Part shown: positions 9,401 through 21,852 of the stretch, one piece after another
How the letters are laid out: each line of letters starts with the position of its first letter
Numbering within the stretch: the first letter of the stretch is position 1
Origin: Methyloligella halotolerans
GTDB lineage: Bacteria > Pseudomonadota > Alphaproteobacteria > Rhizobiales > Methyloligellaceae
Assembly: GCF_001708935.1 (NCBI RefSeq)
Contig: NZ_MASI01000002.1
Span: forward strand, 372,001 to 436,000
Reading direction: 5' to 3'
DNA length: 64,000 nucleotides
Translations under genes and position numbers: made by a program
The notes under the pieces: generated by a model
Told to the model about the DNA's origin: nothing
Seen by the model: only the letters and a program-made list of their open reading frames with translations
Databases searched by the model: none

Positions 9401-12400
9401 GGCGAGGAGAACAAGCGCCTGAATTGCAGTTTGAACCAGGGATTCATGTCGGCGGACCTCGCCGAGCAGAAGAAGCTCTGCATGCAGACCGCGGCAAGTC
9501 CCGAAAGCCTCCTATCGGCACAAAAGACCGTGCTCGATCAGTGCAGGGCGCAGCAAGCCGCCGCCAATCCGCCGGCGGCCGCCGGCGCAGCCCCGAACAA
9601 GGAAGGGCTCGTCCCGGGGGTTGAGGCGGTTGCGCCGGCCCCGGCAGCGCCTGCGGCGACCGGGGTACCCCCAGGAGCGCCGCAGTCCTGCGCCGTCATG
9701 CCGACGACCCGGCCGACTCCCGGAGGGGACGGCGGCGCGGGTGGCGGAGTGGGCCCCGGCGGCGCGCCAGCAGGGCCGAAACCCGGCGAGCCGGTGCCGC
9801 AAGGCAACGGTCTCAGCATTTCCAAGGAAGCCGTCGTGGCGGATTGCTCCGGCGCCACTGGATGCGAGTTCAAGATCAAGGTGAAGAACGACGGCAATGC
9901 GCCAGTCGACAAGCTGACGGTGGTGGACGCGCCGACGGGCGACGGCGCGCTGGATCTTCCCGGTGACGATATGGCCGTGTTGCCGCGCGCTCCTTGGAGC
10001 TGCTCGAAAGGCTTTCCAACGCGCTGCGAACGCGGGACGCCGCTCGCACCAGGCGCGAGCGACGAATTCAATATGGGGTTGAAGATCGGCGCCAAAGCCA
10101 CGGCGACGACCATGAACAACTGCGCCTCGGTGGAGCCGCAGCTTCCGCCGGTGGCTGCCCCCGCGGCACCGGTTATGGCGCCGCTCAGCAGCGACAAGGA
10201 TGGCTTCAAGACCGAGCTGGTGCCGGCCGGAAATTCTTGTGCCAAGGCGCAGTCCTGCCCGTGGCGCTTCACCACCACGAACACGAGCGCCGAGACCCGC
10301 ACCTTCTCCATCGTGCTCAATGCCGACTTCGTCTACACCGATCCGGTAACGTCAGTCAGGGGCGCCGGCGTCAAGGTCGACTCGGTGACGGCGAACCCGG
10401 CCATGGCTTGCGGGCCGCGCGCCGACGACAAGGCGAAGCAACTCGTCTGCAATGTCGGCGAGGTGACGCTGACGCCCGGTCAGAGTTATACGGCGGACAT
10501 GAACCTGACGGTCGGGGCGCCACCGAATATCGGCGACAACGGCAGCATGCTCAACGCCGTGACTGTCTCCTATTCCACCGCCAAGCTAAGCTCGATCGGC
10601 AAGGCGACGGCGGGCGTTGCCGTCGCGCCCGGTGCTGGAGGCCAGGGCGCAATCCCCCGGCCAAGCCGCAGCCGGCCTGCGCCAGCCTGCCACTCAAGGC
10701 GACACCGATCGTCCCGGGCAAGCTTTCGATCAGCAAGAAAAAATCCGCCAAGGCGTGCGCCGGTAGTCCGCAGGTCTGCGATTTCGATATCACCGTCGTC
10801 AACGACACCGACAAGGCGATCGACGGGCCGGTGACCTTCACCGACGATCTGAGCGGCGATGGCGCCCCGGTTGCGGGCGCGGCGCTGAGCGGCGTTCCTG
10901 CGCCTTGGAGCTGTCCGAAGCAGGGGCAGGGCTTCGTCTGCACCGCCAACCTGAAGCTCGACGCCAAGGGCGGCGCAAATGCGTCCAAGACCTTCACCTT
11001 CTCCGCCACCCTCGGGGCCGGCACCGAAACGGTGAAGGAGATGAAGAACTGCGCCACTATCGAGGGGCTGCCCTCGAGCTGCGCCACAGCACCTCTCGTC
11101 CAAGGAGCGATGTTGCGCATCGACAAACAGCCGGTGGCCTGCATTCCGGCCGCCGGCAATGCTTCGGAGACCTGCACCTTCAACGTGTCCGTCACCAATG
11201 CGGGCAATGCGACCTATGCCGGCCCGGTGAGCTTCCACGACCTTGTCACGTCCCCCGGGTTCGGCTCGATCACCGCCAAAGGATCGTCCAGCGGCGGCTG
11301 GTCCTGCATCGCCGGCACCGGCACCGGCACGACCGACTGCAGCCTGGCACCGGAGCCCGTCACCATCGAGCCCGGCAAGAGCGTCACAGCCAGTGTTCAG
11401 ATCGTTCCGGGCAATCCGCTGGCGCGGTCGTTCCACAACTGCGCGACTTTGACGGGGCAGGCCTCGGTCGGCTCCGATCAACCGTCGAAATGCGCCGATA
11501 TCAATAGCGCGCTGCCGTTGCCGGGTGAGCCCGGAAAGCTCTCGGTGGTCAAGACCGGCGGCAGCTGCGCCGGCAACCCGCAAGTTTGCAGCTTCACCAT
11601 CGCCGTCGCCAACGGCACCGATCAGCCGATCAACGGTCCAGTCGAATTCACCGACGATCTGACTGGTGACGGCGCGCTGTTCGGGGGCGCAACGGTCTCT
11701 CCTGGCGAGCCGTGGACCTGCCCCAAGGAAGGCACGGGCTTCAAATGCACGGCAACCCTGCAGCTCGATGCCGCCGGCGGCCCTAACGCCATCAAGCGCT
11801 TCTCGTTCGCCGCGAGCCTCGGTGCCGGCACCGGCTCGGTGAAGGAGATGAAGAACTGCGCGACCATGACCGGGCAGACGCCAAGCTGCGCGACGCTGAC
11901 GCTGACCAATGGCCCGCAGCTGAGGCTCGAGAAGCACGGCCCGATCCGCTGCGATCTCGCCGCCGACAAGAAGTCGGAGAGCTGCCAGTTCATCGTCATC
12001 GTCAACAATGTCGGCCCAGGGACCTATGCCGGCCCGTTCACCTTCAGCGACAGCTTCACCCCCGGCGGCGGCAGCACGATGTGCCGGTCGGCGGCGGCAT
12101 CACCTTTGTCTGCGGCGCTGAAGGTTGCAGCACGTCGGCGCCGGTGACCATTGAGTCCGGCAAATCCATCACCATCATTTACGCGACGAAGCCGAACCTC
12201 ACCACAGCGACCACGTTCCAAAACTGCGCCGAGATCGTCGGGCCGGCGGCGGCGGCTTCCGATCATCCGCGAGACTGCATCTCCGTGGCGAGCGCCATGG
12301 CGACGTCCAATCTCTCGGTGGTCAAGGTCTCGACCAGCAACGGCGTCTGCGACCTGAAGGGGAGCTGTCCGTTCCGCATCGTCGTTACCAATGACGGGCC

Positions 12401-14036
12401 GGCCGTATTCCAGGGCGATCTCCGGGTGCATGACGGCGTTGCAGAGAATTCGTCCAAGGGCATCCCGCAATCGGCGCCGTCAAAGGTCGAGGCGGCGGCA
12501 AGCGCGGATTGGACCTGCACCAGTGCAGACGCGCGCAGTATCGATTGCAAGCCGGTCGAGGCCAAGCGGGTGATCCCGGTCGGCGGATCCCTCAGCCTCG
12601 ATGTTCTGGTGACGCCTGGTCCGCTTTGGCAGAAGAACAACGTGCTTGAGAACTGCGCCGCGGCCTTCGGCGGCGACGGCCCGGCCGGCTTCGGTTGCGC
12701 AGAGGTCAAGCTCGACCCATTCAAGGTGAAGGTTTCCAAGGACGGCGATCAGAACTGCCGTCCGGGCACCACCTGCACCTTCACCCTCGACATCTTCAAC
12801 GACGAGAAGATCGTGCACGACGATCCGGTCACGGTGGTCGACAATCTCGTGGGTCTGGAATCGGCGGAGATCGTCTCGATCAGCGCCGCCAACGATCCCT
12901 TCCCGTGCTCGCCCGCGCCCACGAGCCTGCCGTTCTCCTGCACCGGCAAGATGCGGCTCGATCCGGGAGAGCACAACAAATACACCATGGTGGTGAAGCT
13001 GCCGGAGATCGTCTCCGAGCAAGGCTGGTTCAGCAATTGCGCGGCCATCGGCGGTCCTGAGCCCACGAGCAAGGGACCGGCCGCCACGGGCGGCACCGGG
13101 GCCGCGCCGACCGAGACTTCCTGCCATGTCGTTTCGACCGAGCCGCAATGCACCGGTGGCTTGGTCAAGACCAGAAGCGGAGAATGCGCCTGCCCGGCGG
13201 GTCAAAGCTGGGACGGGGCCGCTTGCGTGGCGCCTAAGCAGGTCTGTCCTGCCGGCACGAGCGGGACCTATCCGGATTGCAAATCGATCGGGACCGGCGG
13301 AACGAACACTTCCAAGCAGCCTGAGACGCCTGCGCCCAAGCCCGGTACCGGAACGGGGGGCGCTTATCCCTCGAAGTCCGGTAAGACCTGCCCGGCCGGG
13401 TTGGAATACCGCAGCGGCAAATGCCGCTGCCCGCGCGGGCTCGACTATGTGAACGGCACCTGCCGGGCGCCCCAGAAGCAGCAGGCGCCTCAGACACCGA
13501 ATGTCTGCCCGCCGGACCGCCCCGTCGGCACCCCGCCGCGCTGCTGCCCCGAAGGCTATCAGTACTCCCGCGGATCGTGCCGTCCGCTTCAGCAGGAGGT
13601 GCAGCCCTGCCCGCCGGGCACCGTCGGCCGCTACCCGATCTGCATTCCCATGAAGCAGAAGCAGGAGGAAAGGCAGCGGCCCGATTGCCCGCCGGGGTAT
13701 CGTCAGCTGCGCCGGCCGAACAAGTACGGCGCCTATTGCGAAGAGATCCAGCAGGCGCCGGCCACATGCCCTGCTGACCGGCCGAATGGCACGCCGCCGA
13801 ATTGCTGCCCGCCCGGCACGCGCTTCACCGAAGGCAGCTGCTATCCGACCCAGTGCTCGCCCGGCTGGACCGGCTCGCCGCCACACTGCCAGCCACCTGC
13901 ACCGGCGCCACAGCCGCAGCCGACCGGACCCACGCCGCGCCAGGTGTGTCCGTCCTACATGGAGGGCACCTATCCCAACTGCCATTGCCCATCGGGGACA
14001 ACGGGCGACCGGTGCGATGAGGTGATCGTCCGATGA
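6482..14036 (+). CDS. Giant secreted DUF11-like repeat protein with Cys-rich C-terminus, two one-base frameshifts
   Basis: Restored length is about 2,518 residues. A signal anchor or signal peptide (FVILISWALFWLLASLGALAAQ) ends near residue 55, so the ATG at 6482 may precede the true start. Residues about 60-510 look like a beta-propeller or phytase-like region (GLAIDPASRNLYASD, GLTVHGGRLYYSVD). A Gly/Pro linker follows, then at least nine DUF11-like immunoglobulin-type domains, each with paired Cys (CxF.I.V.N..., PWSC, ..NCA), and finally repeated CPPG...YPxC and RPxGTPPxCCP modules. The frame shifts at a C-run (10654-10658; C5 where C6 restores IPPAKPQ) and at 12076-12081 (restores VPVGGGITF). 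It is likely cell-surface or extracellular and disulfide-rich; adhesion or matrix is a guess. The next gene overlaps by 4 bases. Confidence 0.7.
8051..8241 (+). repeat. In-frame Gly/Pro repeat linker in the DUF11 protein
   Basis: About 64 codons encode repeated PPIAGG, PPVAGG and PPVVGG units separated by runs of glycine. It joins the propeller-like N-terminal region to the first DUF11-like domain. The DNA is correspondingly repetitive (tccgccyatcgccgg variants) and would be prone to slippage and to assembly error. Confidence 0.75.
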
Positions 14037-14905
14037 AGGGATATCGGGTTTCTCTCGCCGTCGCCTTCCTGCTGTGCGCTGGTCTGCTCGGGATCGTCTC
14101 GGCATCGGCCGCCATGGCGCAACCGGCGTCACGTCCTTGGCTGGGGACGACCAGTACAAACGGTCTCGTCGTCGAAGTCGGCATCGGCTGCCGTCTCGTG
14201 GGCGGCGCCATCGTCTGCGGCCGGGACGGAAGCGGTGGCGGACTGCTGGAGAAGCCGCTTCGCCGGCGCAAGAAGGTCCAAGAGCAACCGGTTCAGAAGA
14301 AGACCTATCCGGCCAAGAAGCCCTCGTCGTCCAGCGGCGGATCGAAGACCCAGCATAAATCGAGCGGTTCCAGCGGTGGAGGGTCCGTCGCGCCCGCACC
14401 ATCCGAGCCGGCGGAGATCGCGCCGGCGGAGATCGAGCCGGACGCGGCACCGGCCGACGCCGAACCGCAGGGGCAGCATGCCTGTCCGCCCGGCAATGTC
14501 GTGCTCGAATCACCGAACGCCGCCGGCTCCTATTGCGAGCCCGTCGGCGCCAGCAAGGCACCGGAAACGCCCGCTGCGCAAACGCCCGCCGTCGAAGCGC
14601 CCGCGGATACTCCGAAGACGCCGTCGGCGGCCGAGGTGGCCATCCCCGACGATATTCGCGGCGCAGCGTGTGCGCCCGGGGGGCTGGAAGGTGGCTGTGC
14701 ATGCCCCGCCGGCGCGGAGGCCAAGAGCGATGCGTGCAGGGCAGCGCTGCCATGGTGCTGCAGCGCGCAAGGCGTGAAGGACGGCAATCCCGTGGCTGTG
14801 TTCAATGCCTGCGCCGCCGATCAGAACGCGGCCATGAGCAAGGTCGTCACCAGCGCGATCAACAAGCAGCTTTCCCTGGGGCCCGTACGCTGCAGCGGCC
14901 AGTGA
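14033..14905 (+). CDS. Secreted Ala/Pro-rich protein with Cys-rich end, unknown function
   Basis: A 290-residue protein. A signal peptide (VSLAVAFLLCAGLLGIVSASAAMAQ) is cleaved near residue 30. A short domain follows with two Cys (GIGCRLVGGAIVCG), then a basic stretch, a long low-complexity Ala/Pro/Ser/Glu linker (residues about 95-215), and a C-terminal part with ACPPGN, GGCACPAGAEAK, CRAALPWCCS and NACAADQNAA. The Cys modules resemble those ending the preceding giant protein. The start overlaps the previous stop (ATGA), so the two are translationally coupled and probably work together. No known family recognised. Confidence 0.7.
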   Translation: MKGYRVSLAVAFLLCAGLLGIVSASAAMAQPASRPWLGTTSTNGLVVEVGIGCRLVGGAIVCGRDGSGGGLLEKPLRRRKKVQEQPVQKKTYPAKKPSSSSGGSKTQHKSSGSSGGGSVAPAPSEPAEIAPAEIEPDAAPADAEPQGQHACPPGNVVLESPNAAGSYCEPVGASKAPETPAAQTPAVEAPADTPKTPSAAEVAIPDDIRGAACAPGGLEGGCACPAGAEAKSDACRAALPWCCSAQGVKDGNPVAVFNACAADQNAAMSKVVTSAINKQLSLGPVRCSGQ

Positions 14906-14952
14906 GCGGCCGCGCAGGCCGCAAACGGTCCGCATTCGAAAGGACAAGTCGG

Positions 14953-15506
14953 ATGACGTATCGGTTTGCGGTCTCGGCCACCCTCCTCGCGCTGCTGGCG
15001 GCCGGTCCGGCTTCGGCTGAGACGCTCAGCATTGCCTGCCAGGGCACCGAATACGGCAAGGATTACGCCTTTACCCTGGTCTACGAGGGGGGAAGCTCCG
15101 GCGCCATCCATGCCGACGGTCACTTCGGTACATTCGATCTGACGGCGACGCGTGCAGAGCGCAGCGGAGAGACGGCAGCGGCAAGATCTCCCACGTGGTC
15201 GGGATCCGCGGCTGGGGGCCTGCCGTCGCTGTCATGCCGGACAAGGCCGCGATGGAAGCGTGCCTAAAGGCGAAGCTACCGCCGGAACAGCTCGCCGATC
15301 CGGACATGGTCTATATGAGCGCCAGCACGTGCGCCGCGGAGGTGCCGACTGCGCCCGGGGTGCCCATCGTGACCAATCTCGAGATTGCCATCCTGGACGG
15401 ACAGGACCCGTTCGTGACCTTCCAGCGCACCTATGCCGAGCCCAGCATCAATGGGGGCAAGCTCAGCCTCGATTATCTCCCGCCGCCGAATTGTGTCATG
15501 CAGTGA
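14953..15506 (+). CDS. Small secreted protein, unknown function, one-base frameshift
   Basis: The signal peptide is MTYRFAVSATLLALLAAGPASA. The mature protein starts ETLSIACQGTEYGKDYAFTLVYEGG, then HFGTFDLTATRAER. The frame is lost between about 15140 and 15172 and resumes as DGSGKISHVVGIRGWGPAV up to NCVMQ at 15506. Restored length is about 184 residues. It is 47 bases downstream of the Ala/Pro-rich secreted protein, with AAAGGACAAGTCGG before the ATG, so it is probably the third gene of the same secreted-protein operon. No family recognised. Confidence 0.62.
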
Positions 15507-15535
15507 AACTCAAGGAATCTTGGCGATGTGGAAAG

Positions 15536-15625
<90 letters not shown>

Positions 15626-15721
15626 GTGCTTTGGCGCGTATAGCGTTATGTGTGGTCGCTGCGCGGGAGGGGCCTTGTAACGTTTGTCGGTTTCCCCCGC
15701 AAGATGGGCTTTAGCGCTTCT

Positions 15722-16519
15722 CTAGTAGCCGAGCCTGTCGGCGAAGCGCCGGAAGTGGCGGTCGTAGTGGTCCTTCGCTCTCGGCGCTAATGCCGCATAC
15801 GGGTCACGCTCCTGAAATGCGCCCGTGGAATGGCCGGGCAGCCACCGCATGCTGGAGGGCGAGGCCTTCCGAAGCGCGCGGGCGAATTTCGGCCGGTCGT
15901 CGAGGCGGAGAAACTCAGCGATCCGTTCGAAATATTCGGGATCTGCCGTTGCGAAGAGCTCCTCGCAACGCACGCGCATGAACTTCTCACCGGCGAAGCA
16001 TTCGGCAAACGAGGCCTGTCTCTCGTAGAGGCTCTCGAACTGGGTCATGGCGATGATCTGACGCTCGGCCTCATCGTCGGTCGCGTTGAGTGCAGTCGTA
16101 AAGGATACGCCACCCAAATGCGGCTCCGGACGGTTTACAGCCCACTCCTCAGAGCCGCGGAGATGGTATTTAACCGCGCTAAGGATGAAGCTCGCCGGAT
16201 GGCGGGTGAAAACGAGAAACCGGGCATCATCGACGGAAAGCAGGTTGTGCTGCTCGACCACGTTCAAGCCGAAATTCCGGCAGCGGACGTTCACCGGGGT
16301 GCCGGGCTCGTCGTGACCGAGGAGAGTATCTGCTTCACCCGGCCGAACGCTCATCACGAAACGAGTCTTCCGGTCGTGCTTATGGACGGCCTTGACGTAC
16401 GAGTTCCCACATTTGTGGAACAGGATGAAGAAGTTCAACACTGGCGTGACGTCTCTTGAGGGGAGCTTGAGCGGGGGATCGCGGAGCGCGCATGTTATCG
16501 GCGGACGATCCGATCGCAA
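15722..16519 (-). CDS. Sulfotransferase-like protein
   Basis: A 265-residue protein. FHKCGNSYVKAV at about residues 34-45 fits the 5'-phosphosulfate loop of PAPS-dependent sulfotransferases. FLVFTRHPASFILSAVKYH (about 101-119) fits the 3'-phosphate motif (RxPxxxxxSxxxx). The C-terminal part contains FLRLDD and a K-rich end as in the family. Such enzymes transfer sulfate from PAPS to sugars, lipids or proteins; the acceptor is unknown. The ATG at 16519 gives a roughly 25-residue lead with no conserved look, so the start is uncertain. It is monocistronic and divergent from rplU. Confidence 0.72.
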   Translation of the reverse strand: MRSDRPPITCALRDPPLKLPSRDVTPVLNFFILFHKCGNSYVKAVHKHDRKTRFVMSVRPGEADTLLGHDEPGTPVNVRCRNFGLNVVEQHNLLSVDDARFLVFTRHPASFILSAVKYHLRGSEEWAVNRPEPHLGGVSFTTALNATDDEAERQIIAMTQFESLYERQASFAECFAGEKFMRVRCEELFATADPEYFERIAEFLRLDDRPKFARALRKASPSSMRWLPGHSTGAFQERDPYAALAPRAKDHYDRHFRRFADRLGY

Positions 16520-16629
16520 CTAGATTAGGCCGCCGGGCGCGAAGGTGGGGCTAAGAGCCGAAAGCATGAGCGGACGCATACGCGCTCATTCGCCGGATAG
16601 GTCACGTTATAGATCGATGCCAACAGCAA

Positions 16630-16657
16630 TTGACATATCGAACCTGTCTTCTATATT
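16630..16657 (+). promoter_or_regulatory. Sigma-70-type promoter of rplU-rpmA
   Basis: TTGACA (16630-16635) and TATATT (16652-16657) are separated by 16 bases. This is the closest match to the housekeeping consensus seen in the window. A start near 16664 would give a leader of about 135 bases before rplU. Confidence 0.7.
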
Positions 16658-16669
16658 CCGCGCCGATCC

Positions 16670-16707
16670 GGCCCTTGGCTCGCGGTTTCGCGCCAAGCGG
16701 CCTTTTT
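16670..16707 (+). terminator. Terminator-like hairpin in the rplU leader
   Basis: GGCCCTTGG (16670-16678) pairs with CCAAG(C)GGCC (16693-16702), with an inner CxCG/CGxG extension and a 6-base loop, followed directly by TTTTT (16703-16707). The form is that of an intrinsic terminator on the plus strand. It lies between the promoter and rplU, so it could act as an attenuator for ribosomal protein expression. The predicted start is only about 6 bases upstream of the hairpin, which is unusually close. Confidence 0.55.
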
Positions 16708-16799
16708 GCGTCGTCTGGACGATCTGCACTGAAGATCTTCAAGGGTGACGCGAGGCGCGGCCGGCCCCATATCAATCGCGAGATAAGCGAGATTTAGAC

Positions 16800-17417
16800 A
16801 TGTTCGCGGTCATTCGCACAGGCGGCAAGCAATATCGCGTTGCGCCGAACGACATTATCGAGGTCGAAACCGTCACCGGCGAGCCGGGCGACACGGTCGA
16901 GCTTGGCGAGGTTCTGATGGTCGGCGGCGACAAGCCGGAGACCGGAGCACCGCTGGTTTCGGGCGCGACCGTCGCGGCCGAGGTCGTGGAGCACAAGCGT
17001 GCCGGCAAGATCCGCGTCTTCAAGAAGAAGCGCCGCTCCAACTATCGCCGCACGGCCGGGCACCGCCAGCATCTGACGGCGCTGAAGATCACCGAGATCC
17101 TCACGGGCGGCAAGAAGCCCTCGAAGACGGCGGCCAAGAAGGCCGATACGTCGGACAAGGTGACCGAGAAGGCTGCCGAGGAGAAGGCTCCGGCGAAGAC
17201 CGCCGCCAAATCCAAGGCTGCGGATACCAAGACCGAGGCCAAGGCCGTCGAGGCCAAGACGACCGAAGCGAAGAAGCCCGCCGCCAAGGCGAAGGCGCCG
17301 GCCAAGAAGGCTCCGACCTCGAAGGCCGCCGACAAGGATGCCAAGCCTGCGGCGAAGAAGGCTGCCGAGAAGAAGCCGGCCGCCAAGAAGCCTGCAGCGA
17401 AGAAGTCCGACAGCTAG
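16800..17417 (+). CDS. rplU: 50S ribosomal protein L21 with long Lys/Ala-rich tail
   Basis: Residues 1-103 are a normal L21 ([39 protein letters not shown]), which binds 23S rRNA in the large subunit. About 100 further residues are almost only K, A, P, T, E and D, with repeated KKPAAK and similar units, resembling histone H1-type or DNA/RNA-binding tails. Usual bacterial L21 stops at about 103 residues. The tail shows no frameshift and ends just before rpmA, 26 bases away, as in the standard rplU-rpmA operon. Confidence 0.95.
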   Translation: MFAVIRTGGKQYRVAPNDIIEVETVTGEPGDTVELGEVLMVGGDKPETGAPLVSGATVAAEVVEHKRAGKIRVFKKKRRSNYRRTAGHRQHLTALKITEILTGGKKPSKTAAKKADTSDKVTEKAAEEKAPAKTAAKSKAADTKTEAKAVEAKTTEAKKPAAKAKAPAKKAPTSKAADKDAKPAAKKAAEKKPAAKKPAAKKSDS

Positions 17418-17443
17418 GCACGAGCGCGAGAAGGAATTGAACC

Positions 17444-17698
17444 ATGGCACATAAGAAAGCAGGCGGCTCGTCCCGCAACGGTCGCGATTCCGAAGGCCGC
17501 CGCCTCGGGCTTAAGAAGTCCGGCGGCCAGCACGTGATCCCGGGCAATATCATCATCCGCCAGCGCGGCACCAAGTGGCATCCGGGCGAGGGTGTCGGCA
17601 TGGGCAAGGACTACACGATCTTCGCCAAGATCGAGGGTGTGGTCGAGTTCCAGCGCAAGGCGCAGGACCGCGTCTTCGTTTCGGTCAAGCCGAGCTAG
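17444..17698 (+). CDS. rpmA: 50S ribosomal protein L27
   Basis: An 84-residue protein starting [20 protein letters not shown]. It contains the family core [21 protein letters not shown] and ends FVSVKPS. L27 lies near the peptidyl-transferase centre. The N-terminus begins directly at MAHKKAGG, as in Gram-negative bacteria, without the cleaved leader found in Firmicutes. GAGAAGGA precedes the ATG. Confidence 0.97.
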   Translation: MAHKKAGGSSRNGRDSEGRRLGLKKSGGQHVIPGNIIIRQRGTKWHPGEGVGMGKDYTIFAKIEGVVEFQRKAQDRVFVSVKPS

Positions 17699-17700
17699 GC

Positions 17701-17728
17701 CAGGCCCGCCCTTCGGCGCGGCCTGTTT
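17701..17728 (+). terminator. Possible terminator after rpmA
   Basis: CAGGCC (17701-17706) pairs with GGCCTG (17720-17725), with inner GC pairs around a TTCG-containing loop, followed by TTT. It begins 2 bases after the rpmA stop. The T tract is short, so termination strength is doubtful. Confidence 0.45.
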
Positions 17729-17792
17729 CCGGTCGGCGCCGCACTGCCTTTCCATGTGGCGTCGCCCCGGCGGCCACCACGAGGAAAGCGCG

Positions 17793-20545
<2,753 letters not shown>

Positions 20546-20549
<4 letters not shown>

Positions 20550-21841
20550 TCATGGACGCGGCGGTGAAACGGCAGGATTCGCAAAGCCTGGACGCGCTGA
20601 TGCTCGGCATCGGCGAGGCTGCGCGGTCGGCCGCCCATGCGCTGGCCACGGCGTCGGAGGAGACAAAGAACGCAGCTCTCCGGAAGATGGCCGACGCGGT
20701 GGTGGCCCGGACGGACGAGATCTTGGCGGTGAATGCCGAAGACGGTCGCGCTGCCAAGGAAAGCGGCATGGAAGACGCTTTCGTCGACCGGCTCACCCTC
20801 ACCGAAGATCGGATCGCGGGGATGGCAAAGGGCCTGCGGGATATCGCGGCGCTGGCCGATCCGGTGGGCCAGGAAATGGCGTCCTGGGAGCGGCCCAACG
20901 GACTTCAGATCTCCCGTGTCCGCGTGCCGCTTGGCGTGATCGGCATCATCTATGAGAGCCGCCCCAATGTGACCAGCGATGCGGGCGGGCTGTCGCTCAA
21001 GTCCGGCAATGCGGTGATCCTGCGTGGCGGCAGTAATGCGCTTGCGACGTCCCAGGCGATCCATGGCGCTCTGGTGGAAGGGCTGACGGCAGCCGGGCTG
21101 CCGGAAGCGGCGATCCAACTCGTGCCGGTGACGGATCGTGCGGCGGTCGGCATGATGCTCGGCGGGCTGAACGGCTCGGTGGACGTGATCGTCCCCCGGG
21201 GCGGCAAGAGCCTGGTCGCGCGGGTCCAGGAGGAAGCGCGGGTGCCGGTGTTCGCCCATCTGGAAGGCATCTGCCACGTCTATGTGGAGCGGAGCGCCGA
21301 TCTTCAGATGGCGAAGGATATCGTGCTCAACGCCAAGATGCGGCGCACGGGGATCTGCGGCGCGGCCGAGACGGTTCTGGTGGACCGCGCCATTGCTGAG
21401 ACCCATCTGAAGCCGCTGATCGAGATCCTGATCGATGCCGGCTGCGAGGTGCGTGGCGATGAGGCCGTGCAGCAGGAAGACGATCGGGTGATCGCGGCGA
21501 CGGAAGCCGATTGGCTGACCGAGTACCTGGCGCCCGTGGTCGCCATGAAGGTGGTCGCCGACCAGCGCGAGGCCATGGACCACATCGCGGCCTACGGCTC
21601 CCAGCATACGGATGCCATCGTGAGCGGCGACCAAGCGGCGGCGGACCGGTTCCTCACGCAAGTCGACTCGGCCATCGTGCTGCACAACGCCTCCACCCAG
21701 TTCGCCGATGGCGGCGAATTCGGTATGGGCGCGGAGATCGGCATCGCGACGGGCCGCTTCCATGCACGCGGTCCCGTGGGGGTGGAGCAGCTCACGACCT
21801 TCAAATACGTGGTCCGCGGCAGCGGCCAGACGCGGCCCTAG
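20546..21841 (+). CDS. proA: Gamma-glutamyl phosphate reductase
   Basis: Reduces gamma-glutamyl phosphate to the semialdehyde, the second step of proline synthesis, using NADPH. At 431 residues it has normal length. The aldehyde dehydrogenase superfamily fold shows [24 protein letters not shown], the catalytic Cys region [13 protein letters not shown], and [19 protein letters not shown] near the end. The start overlaps the proB stop (ATGA), so the pair is translationally coupled. Confidence 0.97.
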
Positions 21842-21852
21842 GGTCTTTCCCG

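Noticed and set aside
12480-14753. 757-codon open frame on the minus strand opposite the DUF11 gene
   Set aside because: Arg/Pro/Ala-rich shadow caused by high GC; no domain, and the opposite strand has clear repeats and signal peptides.
16670-16707. Terminator of an upstream plus-strand gene
   Set aside because: No plus-strand gene lies between 15506 and this site; the tRNA and sulfotransferase genes are on the minus strand. Kept as a leader hairpin instead.
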